Origin: Salisapilia sapeloensis | Lineage: Eukaryota; Oomycota; Peronosporomycetes; Peronosporales; Salisapiliaceae | DNA: 47,988 nucleotides | Direction of reading: 5' to 3' | NCBI GenBank assembly: GCA_023334545.1 | Contig: JAADVB010000144.1 | Span: 1 to 47,988, forward strand | Part shown: piece by piece, positions 25,868 through 36,662 of the stretch | Layout: each line of letters begins with the position of its first letter | How positions within the stretch are numbered: the stretch's first letter is position 1 | Made by a program: the position numbers and the translations under genes | Notes under the pieces: model-generated | The model's input: only the letters and a program-made list of their open reading frames with translations | Told to the model about the DNA's origin: nothing | Database searches by the model: none

Positions 25868-26453
25868 AGATGTGTTGAAGCTAGTGCTCCGTCTTTTGAC
25901 AGAAGAGCGCCAATTACCTAACGTTTTTTCTTTTTCCCCGATCAGACACAGTCCGAATGTAAGAAAGGGAAGGATAATTTACTACGCGACACGAAAGTAG
26001 CTCCGGACTGGAACGACTACAACGATAACCTACAAACTACGAACTACGGATGATAAAGATATGATATAATATTTTATCCGAATCTGCGCTTCGACTCTTG
26101 GTACGTCCTAAGAAAGGTGGATAAATAGTCCTCTTCCGTCGCGAGTCGTAGAATAGCCTTCTCATCCGGTTAGGTTTAAAATCGTCCCTTCGTAACCAGT
26201 TGATTGGCCAAAAATATTGTCGCATGGCGTAGGTTTACGATACATCCTATTTGTGTCGTCATGACCCATCTTATACACGGTTTCTTTATGAAAACGATGT
26301 TCTGGCTAAATACACTCCCTCGTCCTCAAATTCACTGGCCCAGGTGTTCATTCATTTTTCATCTGGCACAGTCTGCAGCAACTGGTACGAGCGCTACGTA
26401 GTTCGAGGCTAGTTCTGTCTTCTTACCTACTTCATTGATTAGACAACGATAAG
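25868..26453. other. 586-bp intergenic stretch
   Basis: No gene is supported here. The right part is the presumed promoter and leader of the bHLH-PAS-like gene. Just before its start is a pyrimidine-rich tract, TCTGTCTTCTTACCTACTTC, near 26414-26433. A minus-strand frame of about 60 codons at 26037-26225 has no recognisable content. The longer spacing than most gaps here suits a regulated transcription-factor gene. Confidence 0.5.
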
Positions 26454-27491
26454 ATGCTCGCGAATGAGTTTGGATACCACCACGGCTACGACAACAACGG
26501 GCAGCAGCCACCGCAGCCTCAACCGGGAGGAAACGGCGAAAGGAAACTTTTTTCTCTCGATCAGCAGCAGCAACACCACGCGCAAATGCAGCCAGGTCTG
26601 CCGCATCACGGAATGCATGACTTCCAGCACATGGCGGCGCATCACCACGGTCTCCCCGCCCCGCCTCACGCGCAACATCATGCCCAATCTTTTGAGCATG
26701 AACCGCTCATGATGGGCATGCAAGGAGGCCATTTCTACGGCCCTCCTCAAATCGGGTCGCAAATGCTGCATGTGTCCACGGACTACAATTCGAATGTCCA
26801 GTCGAGCAACAGTGGCAGCGGCAACAAGTCGCCGTCTGTTGGATCGAAACGATCTCGAGAAGAATTGAATTTGAAGGAAAAGAAGCGCATGTTTAAACTG
26901 AACAACCGGATTAATGAGCTGAAGGCTTTGCTGGATGAAGCTGGTGTCCAGAGCAAGAAGAACAAGCAATCGATCCTTGATAACACGTTCCACTACATTA
27001 GCATGCTGCAAAGCAATCTCGTGATTGCCAAGCAAAAAGCGGAACGTGCTGAGAAAGATGCCGAAGGACTACGTTCGCGCGACGCCGGGTCATCGTCGTC
27101 GCTCTACGAAGTCTGCTTCCAGCAGAGCTCGACGCCAAAGCTCGTGGTTGACTTCCAAATGCAACCGTTGGCGCACAACAGTGCGTTCGAACGGCATTCG
27201 GGTCTCGCGGTCGGGCAAATGTCGCCTGAAAACATTCGATCCGCCATTTGCAAGGACAAATCCAAGATGGAGGCAGTTATGAAAAAGCTACGGACGACGC
27301 GCCAGCCAGTGTACGAGACGCTCGAGGTGGAAGGTGGTAAGAAAGCGACGATCTTTGCGTCTCCCATCGTCGACGGCAACGGCAACGCTTCGAGCATCGA
27401 CATCTCTTTCTTCCCCGTGTCCGACACGGAGGATACTAGTAGTGAAAAGAGCGACACGAGTCCGTCTGCCGTGGGCGAGTTGGCTGTGTAG
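26454..27491 (+). CDS. bHLH transcription factor with PAS-like domain
   Basis: Single-exon gene of 345 residues, a predicted nuclear DNA-binding regulator. Residues 1-~125 are low complexity, rich in His, Gln, Pro and Met. The basic helix-loop-helix spans about 133-190: a basic stretch SKRSREELNLKEKKR, helix 1 LNNRINELKALLDEAG, loop, and helix 2 SILDNTFHYISMLQ. The E-box-contacting Glu is present in LKEKKR, though the Arg after it is Met. Residues about 215-330 look like a PAS fold: a VCFQQSSTP start, LVVDF, PLAHNSAFER, ENIRSAICKD, then closing strands KATIFASPI and SSIDISFFPV. The acidic Ser-rich tail may activate transcription. bHLH is secure; PAS is inference from pattern. Confidence 0.85.
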   Translation: MLANEFGYHHGYDNNGQQPPQPQPGGNGERKLFSLDQQQQHHAQMQPGLPHHGMHDFQHMAAHHHGLPAPPHAQHHAQSFEHEPLMMGMQGGHFYGPPQIGSQMLHVSTDYNSNVQSSNSGSGNKSPSVGSKRSREELNLKEKKRMFKLNNRINELKALLDEAGVQSKKNKQSILDNTFHYISMLQSNLVIAKQKAERAEKDAEGLRSRDAGSSSSLYEVCFQQSSTPKLVVDFQMQPLAHNSAFERHSGLAVGQMSPENIRSAICKDKSKMEAVMKKLRTTRQPVYETLEVEGGKKATIFASPIVDGNGNASSIDISFFPVSDTEDTSSEKSDTSPSAVGELAV

Positions 27492-27759
27492 GGTCTGGTC
27501 GATTTTGGCGTCTAGTTTTCCATTTTCGTTTCTCTCGGAGCCGCCCTTGCCCATTCAAGGAGTGCATTTCCAATTCGGAAAGAAGCGCGGCTGTAAAATA
27601 TATCCCGAGACGCGTGCATTCCCGCCTCTTTTCATTGTTGGAGATGAACTCGAATAAAAAAAGCTTTTGCGACTATTGTGCTGCCTTGTTTCTCATCTGT
27701 TGCATCGAGGTCCATGTGGACGAAAGGAAGAAGGAAGGAGCGTGGCAGATGGTCGTCAA

Positions 27760-28427
27760 TTAATCTACTTTGGATCGGAGCAAGTTGTCCACATAGCTTG
27801 AAGGTTGGTGAGTAACTGTGTACGCAACGTCTTGAACGGCACGCCAGGTGGCACCGAGGATACCCCATGCCTGTGGTTGAGCCAGTTCTTCGAATGCTTC
27901 GATCGGATCGTCCGTCTCGGTCATCGAATCATGAACAGCCATTTCGACTTCCCGATGGCGTCGACGCTGAGCTTGTACGAGCTCCCACTGTCGATTTTCC
28001 AACTGGATCTTCGTCTACTGAATAGCATTAGCGTAGGTACATAATGTCGAGCGAGTTCAAGTACCTTGGCAACGACGAGACCGAGGAGACTGCCAACGGT
28101 CATGGCTGGTAAAATGAGTAAGAAGCCAACGAAAGGCTGGGCGAGAGCGACGAAAGCAATCATGCCGACTGCCCAACCAGATACGGCACCTACCATGCCA
28201 AAGAAGAGAGATAGGAAGAGCAAACGACTGCATAAACGCTTTTCCCAAACACGCAACTCGCGTTCTTCCGTCGCTTTTGCTTCTGCATGCATTCTCATTC
28301 GTTCTGCTGTTAGTGCACGACGCTCTAGAGTAGATTCAATCTGTTCCTTCTCTTCTTCCCATTTTCGCTGAAGCTCCTTGTTCACGGCCAACGCAGCATC
28401 TCGCTGCGCTAGGAGCTCTTCCTCCAT
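27760..28427 (-). CDS. Small two-span membrane protein with coiled coil
   Basis: I do not recognise the family. Exons on the minus strand: 28427-28065 and 28014-27760; the 50-nt intron is phase 0 and skips an in-frame TAG just before the acceptor. The product is 205 residues. Residues 1-~68 form a charged coiled coil (EEELLAQRDAALAVNKEL onward). Two hydrophobic segments follow at about 70-95 and 98-120, joined by a short turn, so the protein is probably a hairpin with both ends on one side. A second amphipathic charged region, then a loop with AWGILGATW, completes it. No signal peptide. It lies head to head with PIG-Q, 80 bp apart. Confidence 0.75.
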
Positions 28428-28507
28428 AGTCGTGCGTTATACAATACCACTCGAAAGTTATATAATGACACATATTATCACACGAAAGCGGACAACAAGA
28501 CGCGAAA
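28428..28507. promoter_or_regulatory. Shared 80-bp upstream region with TATATAA
   Basis: Between the start of the small membrane protein and that of PIG-Q. TATATAA lies at 28459-28465, ending 43 bases before the PIG-Q ATG. The same heptamer sits at an almost identical distance before the TBC gene (36613-36619). Whether it works as a TATA box is not known. Confidence 0.4.
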
Positions 28508-30878
28508 ATGGCCGAGGTGGCAGGATGTACCGTGTATTGGCCAGTTGCGTCTTCGTTTCGCATGCGAGACGGATGTAAAGTTGTGGGAAGGCAGTTGAGC
28601 GACCGGACATTTTGTGTGCTGGATGTGGTGAAGGATACTGGTAATGGTATACTCGCTTCATGTGTATCAGACTATTAAAGGACTGATTGGTATGGTTATA
28701 TGTCTAGATACGGATTGCAAAGGGCAATTAGATATCCTAGGTAGCTGCTATCATATATCTCGAGATCATGATACTTCAGAAACGCATCGTAAAGACTCGA
28801 CAACAGTATCACTGGAGGTGATTGTAGAGTCAAAGGAAGCCACATGGCCATGTCGAGTGCGTCTTGTCAAAGGAGACTCTGTACTGCAGGAAGCATGCAT
28901 CTTGGTAGCATTTAAAAGAGAAAAACATGCTATTCAGGCTCTGGTACAAGGAACTAAGAATGCACAGCGAGAATCGGTGTTTACTGCCCCAATCCGTGCC
29001 GTAAGTTCGAACCTTGAAATATTGTCAGTAGCCCATTCTTGATGCGAACAACTTGTGTAGATATATGATAGCTACCGAGAAGTACAAGCTGCTCAAGAGG
29101 AAAAGTCTCAGTCTTCTAGTCGGGGTAGTTTATTCTGTTTACTCGTATCATCTTCAGAAGCTAACGTGCATGCATCTAGCTTCTGCTTTCATAGCTGGAC
29201 AGGTTGGATACTATGGTCTCTTTCTTCCCTTCCACGTTTTTAGTCTAGTTGCAAAAGCCTTGTGCTTGCTTTTGGCATTGGAACTACCATCGTTCATTCC
29301 GTTTGTTGCCGGCAAAAGATTGATGGTAGCTACTTTATCTTTACTACACCTACATGCTCATTCATTACCGTTTTGCCTTTACAGGCCTGCTCTCAAACTC
29401 TCTCTTTATGGCACTGGAAATTAAACACAGTCGCAACAGCTCCGGACCGTCTACGAGCTTGGCATCAGGTCCGACAACAGCGATCACTGCTGCAACACGA
29501 AGGTGCCACGTAGCATATTTTCCACATGCAATTTTCAACTAATCATTAGATTTATACAGTGACAGACATGTTATGTACCTTGGATGACGTTCTTTTTGTG
29601 CTTGTGGACTTTTTCATCGGCTACTTTACAGCCACCTATCTCTTCCCGGTCGTCCACTCCTACTTGACTACAGTTTCCATGTATAATCCACAAGATGCAA
29701 TGCAAAAGATAAAGGGTATTCATTCCAAAAATAGAACTCCACAGTCGTACTTCGGTACACTTCAATCCTATGTGCAATGGCTCATGGACGTCCCTGCTGG
29801 CTTTAAGGTACGACCAATCAATCCACACTACGATAGCAATGTCTGATACAATTTCCATACAGCTTAATCGTCCACTGGCATCCGTTTTGGGTAATGGTAT
29901 CTTGATGTGGCTTGAGCTTTGGCGAAATGTGTACAACCACATCTTCACTATGTGTCAAAGCATCTCTTGTGGCAATAATAAGGTCGTTGACCTTTTGATC
30001 ATGACAAGTGGATTGACACTACAGCTATCTGCTGTGTTCGATGGGCTCGTCGCTGTTACGTGGAACTCATATTGGATCTTCCTCTACTTTGCCAAGTTAA
30101 ACACAGTCCAATTTGGGCTTTTACGATCGCTTTGGCAGCTCTTTCTTGGACGCAAAGTGAACGTCTTGCGACATCGAGTGGACTCGTGCGAGTATGACGT
30201 TGGACAGGTAGGACATACTCGATATCAGATTGGTATAATATACTAATTCTGTTTTGGATAGCTACTACTAGGAACGTTGCTATTCACGATACTGACGTTC
30301 CTCTTGATGACCACGATGATCTTCTTTACTTTCTTTGGATCGATACGACTCGCGCTTTTCGCACTGACGTCTGTGCTCTGGACTCCAATCGTCATCTTGC
30401 GGTCAGTACCACTAGCCACTGTCATGTATAGGCTTCTCTCTCCAGAAACGTTCGCAGTGGATGTAAAGATGGTGAAGCTACATGACATGGATGCCTTTAC
30501 CAAGCAGCTAGTCTTGAAAGACGTTGGTGTAAGCAGACAAGAAGAACGTCATGACTCATCATTGCGACATCAACTCCAGACGTACCACCAAGATGCGATG
30601 CAACCAAACGATTGGGACCCACCAAGACTACAACTATCACCAGTCGCATCTCCCTTCCCTTTCTGCTTTCTAAGGTATCTTTCAAGATAAACTGCTGGAC
30701 GTATTTATTGTGACATGGATCGGATAGAGCATCCAAGTACGCGGCCACACTACGACAGCATTATCGCCTTTCCAACTTTTTCTCGTCCTGGATTTTTGGT
30801 GACTGTCCATCGAGCATACCATATTCATCTCTCTTTCCTTGCCACGTCCAGTCTATCGTCAAAGATAAGAAGGATTAA
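28508..30878 (+). CDS. PIGQ: GPI1/PIG-Q, GPI-anchor GlcNAc transferase subunit
   Basis: Subunit of the ER complex that adds GlcNAc to phosphatidylinositol, the first step of GPI-anchor synthesis. Exons: 28508-28640, 28681-29000, 29061-29202, 29249-29325, 29385-29502, 29560-29807, 29863-30207, 30262-30674, 30728-30878; introns of 40-60 nt with consistent phases. The product is about 648 residues. The conserved core is clear: WLMDVPAGFKLNR, LFLGRKVNVLRHRVDS and YDVGQLLLGTLLFTILTF. Several hydrophobic spans follow residue ~215. If the last intron (30675-30727) is retained, the frame stops at 30690; splicing gives a basic, aromatic-rich tail that suits the family better. The N-terminal exons rest on phase more than on similarity. 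Confidence 0.85.
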
Positions 30879-31020
30879 ATCTATCCTTCGTTTCAAGATC
30901 GTTATATCATGTTTATACCAACCGGTGCGATCAGTTTCCCACAAAAATCCACGTACACTAGATAACAATCGATTTGTATACGCTTCAGACTTTTGTGGAC
31001 ACGTGCGGCACTCCCCTCTA

Positions 31021-31036
31021 TTCATTTCGTGATTTG
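31021..31036 (+). promoter_or_regulatory. Oomycete-type core promoter before desaturase
   Basis: TTCATTTCGTGATTTG lies 22-38 bases before the desaturase ATG. It contains an initiator TCATTTC (31022-31028) followed by a GATTT flank. It matches most positions of the initiator-plus-flanking-region consensus described for oomycetes (GCTCATTYYNCAWTTT). Transcription start mapping would settle it. Confidence 0.5.
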
Positions 31037-31058
31037 AACACCTTCGTCCTGATCGGCT

Positions 31059-32185
31059 ATGAGTGACTCGACACAAGTGCGTCGTCGCAGGGACGACCTG
31101 GATGCTGTGCCGGATGAGCTCCCTTCCATCCCAGAGAACAATGACCATCCACCATTCCAATGGAGTGAAGTCGTCTGGTACAATGTCATCATCCTCGCAT
31201 CATGGCACCTCGGAGCGCTCTACTCTCTTTTCTTTGTCATGCCATCCTGCACTTGGACACAATTAGCTGTGTTATGGGTCTTCTTCTGGGTCATCTCCGG
31301 CCTAGGCATCACTGCCGGTGCCCATCGTCTTTGGTCTCATAAATCCTACAAGGCGACACTCCCATTACGCTTCGTCCTCATGTTATGGAACGCCATGGCT
31401 TTCCAAGGCTCGATCTTTGAATGGTCTCGCGACCATCGCGTACATCATAAGAACTCGGATACGACTGCCGACCCGCATGACTCTGGTCGTGGCTTCTTCT
31501 TTGCCCACATGGGCTGGGTCATGGTCCGCAAGCACCCCAACGTACGTTACAGATTCCCATGCCAGCAGAGCGTATGTACTGACCATTACTCTTATAGGTT
31601 CGTAAAGAAGGCAAGAAGATCAGCTATGATGATCTACTAGCAGATCCAGTCGTTCATATGCAAAAAGCTCATTACATGAAATTCGTTCTACTCATGTGCT
31701 ACGTCATGCCGACGATTGTTGGACATCTCCTTGGCAGCGCGTGGGCTGGATTCTGGGTCGGTGGCATCTTCCGTCACGTCTGGGTCCTCCACATGACGTG
31801 GATGGTGAACAGCGTCGCCCACTTCTTCGGCTACAAGCCATACGACCCGAAGATCAAGCCTGTGGAGAATATTTGGGTGAGCATTGGTGCCATCGGTGAA
31901 GGGTACCACAACTACCATCACAAGTACCCGACGGACTATGCTACGAGCGAGTGGGGTCTCACGTCCGGTCAATTTAACCCGACGAAGCTATTCATCGACA
32001 CGTGTGCCTCCTTGGGTCTCGCGTACGATCTCAAGAAGAGTCGTACGGCAGCGATGACACGTGAAAAAGTGGCGATGGCGAGACGAGAGCAAGAGATTAA
32101 ACAAGGTCTGGAAGGTGGCAACTCATGGCTCGAACGTGTCGCTGCTCAACTCTTCTTTGGTCGTAGTGAAGAAGAGCTGTTTTAA
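31059..32185 (+). CDS. Delta-9 (stearoyl-CoA type) fatty acid desaturase
   Basis: ER membrane di-iron desaturase that introduces a cis double bond into saturated acyl-CoA. Exons 31059-31541 and 31598-32185; the intron is 56 nt, phase 0. The product is 356 residues. All three histidine boxes are present: HRLWSH at 89-94, HRVHH at 126-130 and HNYHH at 265-269 (in GEGYHNYHH). Further conserved His residues lie in the TADPHD and VNSVAHFFG segments. Four hydrophobic segments fit the usual topology. No cytochrome b5 domain follows the desaturase core, unlike fungal Ole1, so it should depend on a separate b5. An oomycete-type core promoter lies just upstream. Confidence 0.94.
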
Positions 32186-32220
32186 ATGTTGTCAATACAA
32201 AACCTTTCATTCGAATCTAC

Positions 32221-33834
32221 TTAGGACGATCCGCTTGACATGGATGTACGTGGATCACCATGAATATGATTGCATCGACCACATTTCTTCGAAAATGCTT
32301 TACTGACATAATGCTGGCATCCACAGCAGATGCAATGGACTTCCCATGCGGCTTGTTTCTTCATCTGAATTTGCTGATCGAATGCCGCGACGCCTTCCAT
32401 CGCGTTATCAATCGCATCGTAGAGACACTTGGCAGCATTCGGACGCGGCACTTGGCCTGTCAGGATGTCCTTGGGGGTGAGTTGCTGGCCGTAGAACTTG
32501 GCATTCGTATCCTGACGGCATTTGATGATCGCACCGGATAACGAAATACCGAGGTACAGACCTCGACTGTGGGAGTAGCTCAGATTCGCGTTGAAGCCAC
32601 CTTTCCCAGCTCCAGCCTGAGCACTTGCGTCTCGACCGTACGGTCCGACGGCGACGCTGAGTCCGCCACCGACGTTCACTTGCGTCCGATGGAAGACTTG
32701 CAGCGCGCCTTGGGATCCAAGGATGATCATGAACTCGACGATCTCTCCACCGGCTTCAAAGCCGCCACCGAGACCAGCGGTGCCGATAGCAGATGGAGCT
32801 GACCAGGTACCGTCGTCTAGTTTGCCGATGACAATGCCAGTGCCGACTTTCGCTGTTACAAGGAAGCCGGCTTTCACGACGGTGAGGAAGACAAGGCCCT
32901 GTGCCTTTCGTAGGAAGGACACAGGGATCTGTCTATCACTATCGGCACCGTACTCGTGTCCAAAGAAGTTGCTCAGGATGTCTGCAGCCGTCCGGCATTC
33001 CTTCTCGAGCGTACTCGAGTATGGCATGTGGAACCTCGCTCGTGCTTGATGCGGATTATCTTTATGGCAATTCGCAAATTCAGAATTAAGAGACGTTTGA
33101 TATGGTTCTAGAGCTGGAGCACAGAGTGTACAGACTCTTTGCGGATGTCCAGGAGCATAGTCTTTCGTTGAAATAGCGAGTTGATCTGGTGGCACGAGCA
33201 TACGGATGGGAGAGCATGTATTGCAGACGCTCGAGCCACACTTTCGACACGTGTGTCGGCGATTCTTCATCTCGAACTCGGCACCACAGATCGAGCAATT
33301 GGGACTGTCTGCGTACCTGTTCATGGACATTCTGGAAGAAGGTTTCGCGTCCAGTACGTCCTGCTGACTATCGAAAGTCGTTGCATTCGATGCGATGGAA
33401 GCATTGTCCTGTTGGCTACTGTATTTCCGATGTGCTTTCAATAATTTTTTCCGCTTACGTTCGTCCGGAATGAGTCGAACGAGCTGCGGGAGCATCGCAG
33501 CAAGCATGGAACGACTGCCAAAGTAGTTTTCTAGATGATGATAGAACGTCTTGGCTTTTAGTTCTCCTTGTCCATACTGCTTACAGTCTTGCTTAAAGGC
33601 CGATAGCTTCTCCTGATCGTTCGGGTGCACGCTTTTCACGGTCGCGATCATCCGTTTATATATCGCACCTGCCTCGTCCCCCGTCGCGGCATTTGGGATG
33701 TCGATTTTCTCCTTTGGTTTTTCGGACGTAGTACTAGTCTCCTGTTTCTTGCGTTTAATACTCGCGCCACACTCGGGACAGAAGCGGACGGATGATTCCG
33801 GCCGATGGCCGCACTCTTTACATGACTTTGGCAT
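32221..33834 (-). CDS. FYVE-SYLF protein with zinc ribbon
   Basis: Single-exon gene of 537 residues. A zinc ribbon (CKECGH...CPECG) is at 5-23. A helical region at about 52-135 resembles the C-terminal part of ZNF598-type proteins (FYHHLENYFG, LLPQLV-like). The FYVE zinc finger is at about 178-242, with RRHTCRKCG as a variant of the phosphoinositide-binding RRHHCR motif. The lipid-binding SYLF domain is at about 272-470 (AQGLVFLTVVKAGFLVTAKVGTGIVI, then GGGLSVAVGPYGR). A Cys-rich tail (HCICCGC...CGRC) may bind zinc. The FYVE plus SYLF order matches plant CFS1, which acts in endosome and autophagosome traffic. It probably binds PI3P membranes; the His-to-Thr change may weaken this. Confidence 0.92.
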   Translation of the reverse strand: MPKSCKECGHRPESSVRFCPECGASIKRKKQETSTTSEKPKEKIDIPNAATGDEAGAIYKRMIATVKSVHPNDQEKLSAFKQDCKQYGQGELKAKTFYHHLENYFGSRSMLAAMLPQLVRLIPDERKRKKLLKAHRKYSSQQDNASIASNATTFDSQQDVLDAKPSSRMSMNRYADSPNCSICGAEFEMKNRRHTCRKCGSSVCNTCSPIRMLVPPDQLAISTKDYAPGHPQRVCTLCAPALEPYQTSLNSEFANCHKDNPHQARARFHMPYSSTLEKECRTAADILSNFFGHEYGADSDRQIPVSFLRKAQGLVFLTVVKAGFLVTAKVGTGIVIGKLDDGTWSAPSAIGTAGLGGGFEAGGEIVEFMIILGSQGALQVFHRTQVNVGGGLSVAVGPYGRDASAQAGAGKGGFNANLSYSHSRGLYLGISLSGAIIKCRQDTNAKFYGQQLTPKDILTGQVPRPNAAKCLYDAIDNAMEGVAAFDQQIQMKKQAAWEVHCICCGCQHYVSKAFSKKCGRCNHIHGDPRTSMSSGSS

Positions 33835-33898
33835 CCTTCCGTCCGTTTATGGATGAGAAGCGAAAAACGGTAGTAAACTATCCAGAGCATTTCCTAAC
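33835..33898. promoter_or_regulatory. 64-bp shared upstream region, FYVE-SYLF / CBR4-like
   Basis: The shortest head-to-head gap in the window. Both 5' leaders and both core promoters must fit into 64 bases or extend into the neighbouring coding region. GCATTTCC at 33887-33894 resembles an initiator for the plus-strand gene, but leaves only four bases before its ATG. Confidence 0.4.
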
Positions 33899-34652
<754 letters not shown>

Positions 34653-34731
34653 CGACAAAGAGGAACAAGACAAAGGCAAAACGAGAGCAAGACGTTCATG
34701 GCTAGAGTTACTGATAAAAAGAGATAGATGA

Positions 34732-36536
34732 TCAAGATACGTTCGGATGGGTGCGTGCAGTAGCACTTTGTCGGTAGCTAGCATACCCTGGTGGTCGTCG
34801 TTGTCCGATCTGATGGTCATTAATCTCTTTATTAAGCCACGTGATGACCTGTTGGTTGGACGCCAAGAGTTTCTGTCCTTCCTCCAGCTTCTCTGTCAAT
34901 TCCTGCACCTTGTCCTGAAGACGCCCTATCTCTTCATCTTTCTTACTTACTTCCTCCTTTTTCGCTTTCACCTCCTTTTCTTTCGCTTCAACCTCGAATT
35001 GTTTGCCGTCCATTAATTGCTCCTGGTGCTTCATGATCTTAATCTTCTGCTTCATCTTGACCTTTAGACTCTGATTCTCCGTATGAATACGTTCGATAAT
35101 GTCATTGCCCTATATGCTACATGAGTATGACATCGAGTACATGTACTAGATCGCTCTACCTTGTTGATTTCAGAGATACTGAGCTCGAGTTTCTGCTGGA
35201 GACGTTGATGGTTGTCGCGATAGACCTTGAGCGACTCTTCTACCTCCTCATTATGTCGTCGAGCTGCTTGTAGCAAGTCACTCGTCTTATCGATCACCTC
35301 CTCTTTATCCGTCACCTGCTGCTCCAACGCTGCTACTTGTACTTGGAGCTGATGGATCTGTTTCTCCTGATGGAAGCAACGTTCATCTAGTGTCTTATTC
35401 TCCTTTTGCAACTCACTCGAATTCTTCTTCCGTTCGTCTCTTTCCGCTGAAAGCTCTTGGACTTGAGCTTGGAGCTGATCGACTTTCATCTCGCTCTGGT
35501 ACTTGGCTTGTGTCAAGTCCTGGAGCTTGGAAGCTTGCTCTTCAATCGTCTTGCGTAGAGGACTCATCTCGTTTTCATATTTTTCAGTGATACTCTCGAG
35601 CTTATTGCTGAGCTCTGTCTCTCGTTCACGTAAGATCTTCGCTGCCTGTTCTCGTTGTTTATTCATCTCTTCGCCATAGTACACTCGTTCCTTGGATAGC
35701 TCGGTCTCGGATTGGTGTCGAAGAGCTTCTAACTCGTCATTTACTTGCTCTGCATGCGACTTGGTGTATTCCAAGTCACTGGAAGTTGTTCGGAGAGTAG
35801 ATGCGAGCGAGTTCTTTTCTGCATTCACTTGTGCTAATCGTGCTGCCAAGTACGCTTTGATGGCAGCGTCATTGCCTGGTGCGAAAGGGAGGGAGAGGTG
35901 GGTCAATTGCTTGAATTGATTCGTCTCTACGATACTAAAGATGCATTCGCCTCGCTTGTCACATGTATTCAAGACAGCTAGGTAGCTATAGATCTATGAG
36001 TACGATACGTCTGGAAGAAAGGATGGTGGGACGTACCTAAGAGGAGACGGTCCTTGCGACCGGCTAGCGTGATGACTGACTTCTAATCGATTAGGAGGAT
36101 CATTTTCACTCTCTTCTGTGTCTTTACTAGCTCTGTTCATGTTATGCCGTTCACTGTCTTTCAGGCAGCAGTCGAGGAGATCGATGAGGTTGGATGGGAA
36201 AGACGCAAAGTCCACGAGTAGGCGCTGTTGTGCCTTTAATTCATGGAATTGTTCCTCCGAGACACTCCATAGGTACAAGAAATACGGATCCACTCCATCA
36301 TCATCCGTCACTTCCACACGTAGAACTCGTTCTCGCTGACTTTTGCCACTCGATTGCTATCATCATTCATATTAAGTGAAAACAATCCTTTCTAGTGTCC
36401 CACATATGAAACATACGCGAACACCATTTAACACACGTATCGTCAGCTGTGTCAACTTCTCTTCTCGATCCGGATATTGCACCAAGACGTTTAATCGACG
36501 GTCAAAGAGCGGCGCCTCGCGCTCCAATTGCTCCAT
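34732..36536 (-). CDS. SAS6: Centriole cartwheel protein SAS-6
   Basis: Builds the nine-fold cartwheel that starts centrioles and flagellar basal bodies. Exons on the minus strand: 36536-36417, 36356-36037, 35985-35160, 35109-34732; introns of 60, 51 and 50 nt. The product is 547 residues. The globular head is at about 1-175: LFDRRLNVLVQYPDREEK, VEVTDDDGVDPYFLYLW, QQRLLVDFASFPSNLIDLL and IVETNQFKQLTHLSLPF, the last being the family's hallmark. A long dimeric coiled coil runs from about 180 to 510, including ISEINKGNDII and the conserved ITWLNKEIN near its end. The start is the ATG at 36536; the upstream in-frame reading has no ATG. Confidence 0.95.
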
Positions 36537-36662
36537 CTTGGATAATTCGAATGCAGCTTGTCGGCGCGTTTTTCCGTGCAACCTTCGAGACACATTCGTG
36601 TAACCTAACCGTTATATAAGAGCCAGGGAGAAGAAAGCGACCAGTTTAGCCAGTCCTCGATC
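36537..36662. promoter_or_regulatory. Shared upstream region, SAS-6 / TBC, with TATATAA
   Basis: These 126 bases separate divergent starts. TATATAA at 36613-36619 ends 43 bases before the TBC ATG. On the SAS-6 side, GCATTCGAATTAT (minus strand, 36541-36555 region) loosely resembles the oomycete initiator plus flank. Confidence 0.4.

Noticed and set aside
26037-26225. 62-codon frame on the minus strand in intergenic DNA
   Set aside because: Basic composition only, no motif, no splice partner and a weak start context.
26439-27035. 198-codon open frame on the minus strand
   Set aside because: It is antisense to the bHLH gene, whose His/Gln repeats leave the opposite frame open. No domain was seen.
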